44,744 bases of DNA. Origin: Flavobacterium sp. UBA7680. GTDB taxonomy: Bacteria > Bacteroidota > Bacteroidia > Flavobacteriales > Flavobacteriaceae. Positions within the stretch are counted from its first letter, which is position 1. Every line of letters begins with the position of its first letter. Shown in pieces: positions 38,938 to 44,744 of the stretch. The notes under the pieces are model-generated. The model was not told the origin of the DNA. It saw only the letters and a program-made list of their open reading frames with translations, and did not search any database. The stretch covers positions 1-44,744 of the forward strand of contig NZ_DLHA01000039.1 in assembly GCF_002482975.1 (NCBI RefSeq). The letters run 5' to 3'. A program made the position numbers and the translations under genes.

Positions 38938-39804
38938 ATGAGTTTTAGCAAACCTTTCCACAGAAATTATCGTCCTTTAAAAAAAAGTCCTAACTCAGGA
39001 TATAGTAGTTGGGCTTATATTGTTGACCATTCTTACTCTGACAATCCCGAATATTATACAAGAGCTTTTTCAATTATTCAAGAAGATGTGATCAAATTAT
39101 TTGAATTTGTTGAACCATCCGACATTAACAATTCAACATATTCTTTCAGAATACATGAATTGCTAACCAGAATTTGTATTGAAGTTGAAGCAAATTTCAA
39201 AGCGATACTAAGAGAAAACATCTTTAATCCAGTGGATAGACATGGTGCAATTCGTCAAGAAAACAGTTGGAAAATAACAGATTTTGCTATTGTAAATAAA
39301 ACACATCATTTAGATGACTATTCAATCAAACTCCCTTTTTGGAAAGGAAGCACGAATATTAGAAAACCATTTTACGAATGGAAGCAAAACAAACCTTTGC
39401 CATGGTATCAAGCTTACAATAAATCGAAACACGATAGAGTTCATAATTTTGAAGTGGCAAATTTTAGCAATTTAATTGATGCTTATGCAGGTCTATGTAT
39501 ACTACTTTCTTCACAATTTGGAACAGAAGATTTTAAACCTGGCAGTCAAAGTCTTGGGGTAAATACAGATTCTTATTTTGGAGGAGGTTTTGCTATCGGT
39601 AATTTCTTAATTGTTGACTGGCCTGATGATTGGAATGATACTGAACTTTATGATTTTGATTGGTCAAGTCTTAAAAATGAAGCCATTCGCTTTAATAAAA
39701 TTAATTATGATACTATAATTGATCTAATTATTTATTTAACTTTTCATATGCATAAGATAATCTCTTTAAATCTTCAACGTATAAATTCGACAATTCAAAA
39801 CTAA
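38938..39804 (+). CDS. Hypothetical protein in the tRNA-Leu insert
   Basis: This 288-aa soluble protein matches no family I recognise. It is rich in aromatic residues. Around residues 159-174 it reads WYQAYNKSKHDRVHNF; an N-x-x-KHDR pattern in a helical protein recalls some HEPN-like RNase or RNA-binding families, but this is only a resemblance. The N-terminal part has a helix FRIHELLTRICIEVEANFKAIL. A TATATTTG -7-like box (38906-38913) precedes it. It ends 2 nt before the right direct repeat, so it is cargo of the presumed insertion. Confidence 0.72.
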   Translation: MSFSKPFHRNYRPLKKSPNSGYSSWAYIVDHSYSDNPEYYTRAFSIIQEDVIKLFEFVEPSDINNSTYSFRIHELLTRICIEVEANFKAILRENIFNPVDRHGAIRQENSWKITDFAIVNKTHHLDDYSIKLPFWKGSTNIRKPFYEWKQNKPLPWYQAYNKSKHDRVHNFEVANFSNLIDAYAGLCILLSSQFGTEDFKPGSQSLGVNTDSYFGGGFAIGNFLIVDWPDDWNDTELYDFDWSSLKNEAIRFNKINYDTIIDLIIYLTFHMHKIISLNLQRINSTIQN

Positions 39805-39806
39805 AT

Positions 39807-39824
39807 GGTACAAAAAACCTCTTC
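39807..39824 (+). repeat. Direct repeat / putative attachment site, right copy
   Basis: This is identical to 38542-38559. The sequence after it (TTAACGGGAGAG then eight T) can still form a bulged hairpin with the repeat, as expected if it is the displaced original end of the tRNA-Leu terminator. Confidence 0.6.
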
Positions 39825-39847
39825 TTAACGGGAGAGTTTTTTTTCAT

Positions 39848-40309
39848 TTACACTACTTCACAACTCGCCTCATGCAAAACAGGAAAATTACAAGAGTTAG
39901 CAATAAAACACAATTGATTTGCTTTTTGATGCAGTTCTAAAGCTAATTCAATTTGGTCTGGATTTGAAATTTTTACTTTTGGATATAACCTAACCTCAAC
40001 GAAACGTCCGCTTCCGTCTGGAGAAACTTCGAGTGTTGCCTCGGCATTGTCTGAATACTCGAGAATTTCTATTCCGTTTTGAGAACACACATATAAGTAT
40101 GACATCATATGACAGGAAACTAAACTGCTCAATAATAAATCTTCAGGATTAAATAATGATGGATCTCCTTTAAACGCTTTTGCTGCGGAAACATCTAAAA
40201 GAGATTTTCCTTCAATTTTAATTTGATGGTTTTTGCTGTAAATTTTTGAAGTTGAATTCTTTACTTTTTTTGAAGTCCAATTTAGCTCTGCTTTAAAAAG
40301 ATGTTTCAT
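39848..40309 (-). CDS. OsmC-family protein
   Basis: I chose the ATG at 40309 (MKHLFKAELNWTSKK), giving 153 aa. A longer open frame to 40531 runs through a palindromic repeat and is not protein-like. The two redox Cys of the OsmC/Ohr fold are C66 (SSLVSCHMMSYL) and C140 (CFIANSCNFPV). This family reduces organic hydroperoxides; the subfamily looks YhfA/OsmC-like. It is convergent with the tRNA-Leu insert. Confidence 0.9.
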   Translation of the reverse strand: MKHLFKAELNWTSKKVKNSTSKIYSKNHQIKIEGKSLLDVSAAKAFKGDPSLFNPEDLLLSSLVSCHMMSYLYVCSQNGIEILEYSDNAEATLEVSPDGSGRFVEVRLYPKVKISNPDQIELALELHQKANQLCFIANSCNFPVLHEASCEVV

Positions 40310-40395
40310 TTCGTTCTCGTTTACTTTTGCTAAGTTAAGATTTTTATAGATCAGGAATGAATTAATCTCAATAGTTGCAAAGCTTAAACACAATC

Positions 40396-40499
40396 TTGTC
40401 ATTTCGACGAAGGAGAAATCTTCGTAAGTAACTCTACAAAGATTGGAAATTTTGATTGCGGAGTTTCTTACGAAGATTTCTCCTTCGTCGAAATGACAA
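40396..40499. repeat. Palindromic repeat element, copy 2 (perfect 33-bp arms)
   Basis: The arms at 40396-40428 and 40467-40499 are perfect reverse complements, starting TTGTCATTTCGACGAAGG. The 38-nt loop begins TAACTCTACAAAGATTGG, nearly the same as the loop in the copy at 1170-1275. It lies upstream of the OsmC gene. Confidence 0.88.
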
Positions 40500-40541
40500 A
40501 AATGAGAAAAATTCTTTGTCTCGATAAGCAATTTTATCCAT

Positions 40542-40578
40542 AAAAAAACCTCGAAAGCATAAACTTCCGAGGTTCCTT
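40542..40578 (-). terminator. Terminator of the arabinose operon
   Basis: AACCTCGAAAG pairs with CTTCCGAGGTT (one mismatch). On the minus strand it ends in a seven-T run. It lies 35 nt after the galM stop. Confidence 0.8.
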
Positions 40579-40609
40579 AGAGAATTAAACGAATAAACAA
40601 ATTCTAAAA

Positions 40610-41788
40610 CTATTTCTTCACTGAGAATTTGAAGGTAGTTTTAGTTTTGTATTTTTCTCCCGGGTTTAAAACCGTTGTTGGGAAATTTTTCTGGTTTGGA
40701 GAATCCGGATAATGTTCTGTTTCTAAACAAAGTCCGGTTCTGTGAGCGTATGTTTTTCCGTCGCGTGTTGGCAGAGTTCCGTCAAGGAAATTTCCTGAGT
40801 AAAACTGAATTCCAGGTTCATCTGTAGTTATTTCTAAAACTCTTCCGCTTGGTGCGTGATATACTTTTGCAATGATTGTTTTTCCTTTTTCAGGATTGTT
40901 CAATACCCAGCAGTGATCGTAACCTTTTCCTCTTTCTAATTGTTCATTTTTAACTTCGATGTCTTTTCCAATTAATTTTGGTTGTCTGAAATCGAAAGGT
41001 GTATTGGCAACATCTTCTAATTTTCCTGTTGGAATTAAAGTCGCATCAACTGGAACAATTTTATCAGCATTTAAAGTCAATTCATGATCTAGGATAGTTT
41101 TAGAAAAATCTCCAGATAAATTGAAATAAGTATGCTGTGTTAAATTTATAACTGTTTTCTTGTCTGTTTCAGCTTCATACAAAACCTCTAATTCATTATT
41201 ATTAGTCAACGTGTATGTTACAAAAACTTTTAGATTTCCAGGATAACCTTCTTCCATATCTTTACTTAAATAAGATAATTTTAAAGAAGCTGTTTCACCT
41301 GATTTAATTTCCTCAGCTTTCCAAACCACTTTAAAGAAACCTTTTGGTCCGCCGTGTAAAGCATTTGGAGCGTTATTGATTGCTAATTGATACTCTTTTC
41401 CATCTAAAGTAAATTTTCCTTTAGCAATTCGGTTTCCAAATCTTCCAATTAAGGCTCCAAAAAACGGATTTTCTTTTTCGTATTCTGCCAAAGAATTGAA
41501 TCCAGTTACCACATTTTCAGAAACTGCTTCTTTATTCGGAACTTTTAAATCCGTTATAATACCACCAAAAGTGATGATATCTACTTCCATTCCGTTTTGG
41601 TTTTTCAGCTTGTAACTGTCTATTTTTTCTCCTTTTGCAGTTGTTCCGTAAGAAGATTTTTCAATCGTTACTGCTGTCTTTTGATCTGAAACTGTCGAAT
41701 CCATTTTTTTATCGCTTTTGCATTCAACTGAAACTAAAGCCAGACTTAGCAGGCCGATTCCAAAAATACAACGTTTTAATACATTCAT
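40610..41788 (-). CDS. galM: Aldose 1-epimerase, exported
   Basis: I chose the ATG at 41788 (MNVLKRCIFGIGLLSLALVSVEC), giving 392 aa with a lipoprotein-like signal (Cys at 23). The earlier frame start lacks signal character. Epimerase features are NRIAKGKFTLDGKEYQLAINN, HGGPKGFFKVVW, LTQHTYFNLSG and the catalytic Glu in LCLETEHYPDSPN. It interconverts sugar anomers. It is the last gene of the araB-araD-araA-galM operon, so arabinose is the likely substrate. Confidence 0.93.
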   Translation of the reverse strand: MNVLKRCIFGIGLLSLALVSVECKSDKKMDSTVSDQKTAVTIEKSSYGTTAKGEKIDSYKLKNQNGMEVDIITFGGIITDLKVPNKEAVSENVVTGFNSLAEYEKENPFFGALIGRFGNRIAKGKFTLDGKEYQLAINNAPNALHGGPKGFFKVVWKAEEIKSGETASLKLSYLSKDMEEGYPGNLKVFVTYTLTNNNELEVLYEAETDKKTVINLTQHTYFNLSGDFSKTILDHELTLNADKIVPVDATLIPTGKLEDVANTPFDFRQPKLIGKDIEVKNEQLERGKGYDHCWVLNNPEKGKTIIAKVYHAPSGRVLEITTDEPGIQFYSGNFLDGTLPTRDGKTYAHRTGLCLETEHYPDSPNQKNFPTTVLNPGEKYKTKTTFKFSVKK

Positions 41789-41882
41789 AAATGATATTTT
41801 TTGATTATTGTAAAAAGTGAAATGTGAGAAGTTTAAAAGTAACAAAAAAACTTAGAACCTTAGAATCTCAGTAACTTTAAAA

Positions 41883-43391
41883 TTATAGTCCATGCTGAAA
41901 CAAATGAAAGTAAGCTTCATTAGCATTGATCTTATCTTTAAACTCTCTTACCGTAGTTTTTTCATCAATAACCAATAATTCGATTCCGGCGATATCAGCG
42001 AAATCTTCCATGTATTCTGTTGTTAATGACTGACTGTAAACGGTGTGATGCGCTCCACCTGCTAAAATCCATGCTGTTGCTGCGATCTCAAGGTTTGGTT
42101 TACAATCCCATAAAACTCTGGCAACTGGTAATTTTGGTAATTCTGCCAATGGTTTAACCGCTTCAACTTCGTTTACAATCAAACGGAAACGAGTTCCCAT
42201 ATCAACCAAAGAAACATTAATTGCATCTCCCGCAGGTGAATTAAACACCAAACGCGCCGGATCTTCTTTTCCGCCAATTCCTAACGGATGCACTTCGCAA
42301 GAAGGTTTTCCATCAGCAATAGAAGGACAAATTTCTAACATGTGAGATCCTAAAACATATGATTTTTGAGGTGTGAAGTGATACGTATAATCTTCCATAA
42401 AAGAAGTTCCGCCTTCCAAACCAATGTTCATTACTTTTAAAGCTCTTACCATTGCAGCTGTTTTCCAGTCTCCTTCACCACCAAAACCATAACCATCGGC
42501 CATTAATCTTTGTGTTGCAATTCCCGGTAATTGTTTCCAAACACCAAGGTTTTCGAATGTATCTGTGAAAGCTCCAAAACCTCCTTCTTCAAGGAAAGCT
42601 CTTAAACCTAATTCAATTTTTGCCGCTTCCGCTAAAGAACTTCTTTGCGCACCGCCTTCTTTTAAAGAATCAGTTAAAATATAAGAAGATTCGTAAACCG
42701 CTAATAAATCAGCTAATTGTTTGTCGGTTACTTTTTCAATATGTTTAGTTACATCTGAAGAATCGAATCCGTTTACTGAAACTCCAAAACGAATTTGAGC
42801 TTCCACTTTATCACCTTCTGTAACGGCAACTTCACGCATATTGTCACCAATACGAGCTACTTTTAAGTTTTGAAGTTCATCCCAACCTAAAACGACTCTT
42901 GACCAAATTCCTAATTTTTTCTGAACTCTTTCGTCTTCCCAATGTCCTACAACCACTTTACGCTTTTTACGCATTCTTGACATGATGAAACCGAATTCAC
43001 GATCTCCGTGAGCCGATTGATTCAAGTTCATGAAATCCATGTCGATAGATCCCCACGGAATTTCAGCATTATATTGTGTATGCAAATGACATAATGGTTT
43101 TTTCAAAATGCTCAAACCGCCAATCCACATTTTTGCTGGTGAAAAAGTATGCATCCAGGCAATAATTCCGATACAGTTTTTCTCTGAATTCGCAGCCAAA
43201 CAAACATCTAAAATCTGCGAAGGAGATTTCACCACATCTTTGTAAACCACTTTTACTGGTATTGAAGATGATGCATCTAATCCTTTTGCAATAATCTGTG
43301 AATGTTCTGCTACTTTTCTAAGTGTTTCTTCACCATATAATTCCTGGCTTCCTACTACAAACCATACTTCTTTTTGAGATATATCTATCAT
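41883..43391 (-). CDS. araA: L-arabinose isomerase
   Basis: This 502-aa protein is of full family length. It starts VWFVVGSQELYGEETL and contains WMHTFSPAKMWIGGL, HLHTQYNAEIPW, the active-site GYGFGGEGDWKTAAM and EDYTYHF with SHMLEICPSI. It converts L-arabinose to L-ribulose. It sits between araD (80-nt gap) and galM (94-nt gap). Confidence 0.97.
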   Translation of the reverse strand: MIDISQKEVWFVVGSQELYGEETLRKVAEHSQIIAKGLDASSSIPVKVVYKDVVKSPSQILDVCLAANSEKNCIGIIAWMHTFSPAKMWIGGLSILKKPLCHLHTQYNAEIPWGSIDMDFMNLNQSAHGDREFGFIMSRMRKKRKVVVGHWEDERVQKKLGIWSRVVLGWDELQNLKVARIGDNMREVAVTEGDKVEAQIRFGVSVNGFDSSDVTKHIEKVTDKQLADLLAVYESSYILTDSLKEGGAQRSSLAEAAKIELGLRAFLEEGGFGAFTDTFENLGVWKQLPGIATQRLMADGYGFGGEGDWKTAAMVRALKVMNIGLEGGTSFMEDYTYHFTPQKSYVLGSHMLEICPSIADGKPSCEVHPLGIGGKEDPARLVFNSPAGDAINVSLVDMGTRFRLIVNEVEAVKPLAELPKLPVARVLWDCKPNLEIAATAWILAGGAHHTVYSQSLTTEYMEDFADIAGIELLVIDEKTTVREFKDKINANEAYFHLFQHGL

Positions 43392-43471
43392 GCTGTTTAA
43401 TCGTTTATTTGTTGAATTGTTTAATCGTTTTGCAGATTAATCTAAAATCTGCACTCTAAAATCTAAAATCA

Positions 43472-44173
43472 TTACTGTCCGTAATACGAATCTTTTCCGT
43501 GTTTGCGGTTGTAATGTTTCTTTATTAATGAATCTTTTAATTTTGCAGCATTTGGATTTATTTGCAAAGTCAGGTAAGCCATTTCGGCAACTACTTCCAG
43601 AACTTTACTATTGTAAACCGCTTTTGCTGCGTTTTTTCCCCATGCAAATGGGCCATGATTTCCTATCAAAATCATTTCTACTTCTTCGTAGGAAAGATTT
43701 TTTTCTTTGAAACAATCTAGAATCTGAATTCCGGTATTGTGTTCGTAGTTTCCTTCGATAAGAGAATCTGCCATTGGCGGTGCGCACGGAATATCAGCTG
43801 TTAAATGATCGGCATGCGTTGTTCCAAAAATTGGAATATCTTTTTGTGATTGTGCCCAAGCCACAGAATAAGTGGCGTGTGTATGTGCAACGCCTCCAAT
43901 ATTTGGCCAATTTTTGTATAAATAAGCATGCGTTTTAGTGTCAGATGACGGACGCATAGTTCCTTCAATAACATTATTGTCAAAATCGACAATCACAATA
44001 TCTTCCGGTTTTAAATCTTCGTAAGGAACACCACTTGGTTTAATGGCAAAAACCCCGTTTTTTCTGTCCACAGCGCTCACATTTCCAAAAGTATATACCA
44101 CCAAATTCAATGCATTTAACTGCATATTGGCTTCGTAACATTCCTGTTTTAAATCTTTATAAAGAGAGCTCAT
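43472..44173 (-). CDS. araD: L-ribulose-5-phosphate 4-epimerase
   Basis: I chose the ATG at 44173 (MSSLYKDLKQECYEAN), giving 233 aa. Features are FGNVSAVDRKNGVFAIKPSGVPYE, the zinc site GGVAHTHATYSVAWAQ, and GNHGPFAWGKNA. It converts L-ribulose-5-phosphate to D-xylulose-5-phosphate. Its first 17 nt overlap the end of araB, which indicates translational coupling. Confidence 0.96.
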   Translation of the reverse strand: MSSLYKDLKQECYEANMQLNALNLVVYTFGNVSAVDRKNGVFAIKPSGVPYEDLKPEDIVIVDFDNNVIEGTMRPSSDTKTHAYLYKNWPNIGGVAHTHATYSVAWAQSQKDIPIFGTTHADHLTADIPCAPPMADSLIEGNYEHNTGIQILDCFKEKNLSYEEVEMILIGNHGPFAWGKNAAKAVYNSKVLEVVAEMAYLTLQINPNAAKLKDSLIKKHYNRKHGKDSYYGQ

Positions 44174-44744
44174 GTTCCGATATTTTAAGGTTTGGATCTG
44201 CAAAAGCACTTAATTGTTCGTATCCTAAAAGCAGTTTATGATACGCTGCTACTTTATCTAATTGAGGAAAATATTCTCCGTCGAAATCACTTCCTATTTT
44301 TTGACTTGCTTCGATTACGTTTGGATAAATTCCTGCTGCAACGGCTGCATAGATTGCTGCGCCTAAAGCCGGAGTCTGATCTGAAGCTGCGATTTTGATT
44401 GGCTTGTTTAAAACATTTGCCAATGTCTGCATGATAAAAGGAGATTTACGGGCAACACCGCCAATTCCGATTACGCTATCGATTTTTACTCCTTCTTCTT
44501 CGAAACGATCTACAATTTTCTTGGCTCCAAAACAAATTGCGTTTACTAAAGCTTTAAAAATATGTGGTGCTTTTGTTCCTAAAGAAAGGTTTGAAATTGC
44601 ACTTTTTAATTCTTGGTTTGCATCTGGAGTTCTGCGTCCGTTAATCCAGTCTAAAGCAATTGGAAGACTTTCTGAAAACGGAATTTTCTCTGCTTCTTTT
44701 GTCAATTCTACAATTAATTTATCGCTGAATTCTTCTCTTAATTG
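44157..44744 (-). CDS. araB: Ribulokinase (FGGY family), C-terminal part
   Basis: 195 residues are visible. The frame stays open to the window end, so the N-terminal two thirds lie outside. The FGGY_C domain is seen: LPIALDWINGRRTPDANQ, VIGIGGVARKSPFIMQTLANVL, IKIAASDQTPALGAAIYAAVAAG. Operon context (araD, araA, galM) points to ribulokinase rather than another FGGY kinase. An apparent TTG start at 44705 is internal. Confidence 0.93.
   Translation of the reverse strand, partial: QLREEFSDKLIVELTKEAEKIPFSESLPIALDWINGRRTPDANQELKSAISNLSLGTKAPHIFKALVNAICFGAKKIVDRFEEEGVKIDSVIGIGGVARKSPFIMQTLANVLNKPIKIAASDQTPALGAAIYAAVAAGIYPNVIEASQKIGSDFDGEYFPQLDKVAAYHKLLLGYEQLSAFADPNLKISEHELSL

Noticed and set aside
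40310..40531. N-terminal extension of the OsmC protein
   Set aside because: The extra 74 residues are translated from the perfect palindrome and AT-rich flank. The OsmC fold begins at MKHLFKAELNW.
1..44744. CRISPR array or intact insertion sequence
   Set aside because: No regularly spaced direct repeats and no transposase or integrase frame were seen on either strand. The repeats found are isolated palindromes or single duplications.

Overview
The window looks like chromosomal DNA of a Flavobacterium-type Bacteroidota. It is AT-rich, promoters fit the Bacteroidota pattern TTG-N17-23-TANNTTTG, and Shine-Dalgarno sites are weak. It carries an IPExxxVDY gene between pyk and rnc, the acpP-fabF-rnc and prs-rplY-pth orders, and the interspersed palindromic repeats typical of flavobacterial intergenic DNA.

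Layout. (1) 1-5.7 kb is accessory DNA behind a tRNA-Asn: a zeta-like kinase with a very small overlapping upstream ORF (likely a toxin-antitoxin pair), palindromic repeats, a small exported TPR protein, a lone XRE regulator, and a five-gene cassette. The cassette is an unknown protein, an XRE-ImmA/IrrE regulator-protease, an 80-aa internally duplicated protein, a two-TM SLATT-like protein and a 50-aa proline-tailed peptide. It has its own promoter, an attenuator-like hairpin and two operator-like palindromes. (2) 5.7-9 kb holds a secreted C1-family peptidase, an AraC regulator and a CPBP membrane protease. (3) 9-21.5 kb is a ten-gene run on the minus strand: sulfatase, HAD phosphatase-like lipoprotein, outer-membrane proteins, two DUF1254 lipoproteins, DUF2252, DUF4136, a membrane-bound AraC-type regulator, a SphA/MetA-type porin and a BamA/TamA-like barrel. 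It looks like an envelope-located catabolic or detoxification system whose substrate cannot be read from the sequence. (4) 21.9-29.5 kb is mostly core: pyk, rnc, fabF, acpP, purN, rnhA, then an ECF sigma/anti-sigma-like pair and a divergent DUF6249 membrane gene that share a promoter motif. (5) 29.6-31.2 kb holds an exported alpha/beta hydrolase and a RelE/ParE-type toxin-antitoxin pair. (6) 31.4-38.2 kb holds a PfkB kinase, a long divergent PurF, a tandemly duplicated small RNA unit, sodA/B, pth, rplY and prs. (7) At 38.5-39.8 kb, 18-bp direct repeats that begin at the 3' end of tRNA-Leu bracket a 1.27-kb insert with two unrecognised genes. (8) 39.8-44.7 kb holds an OsmC protein and an arabinose operon (araB partial, araD, araA, galM) on the minus strand.

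The observations most worth following are the tandem small RNA at 34.4-34.7 kb, the XRE-ImmA/SLATT-like cassette at 2.8-5.7 kb, the tRNA-Leu mini-island, the paired ECF promoters at 28.3-28.5 kb, and the sulfatase/DUF1254/DUF2252 run, including a possible circularly permuted kinase fold in DUF2252.
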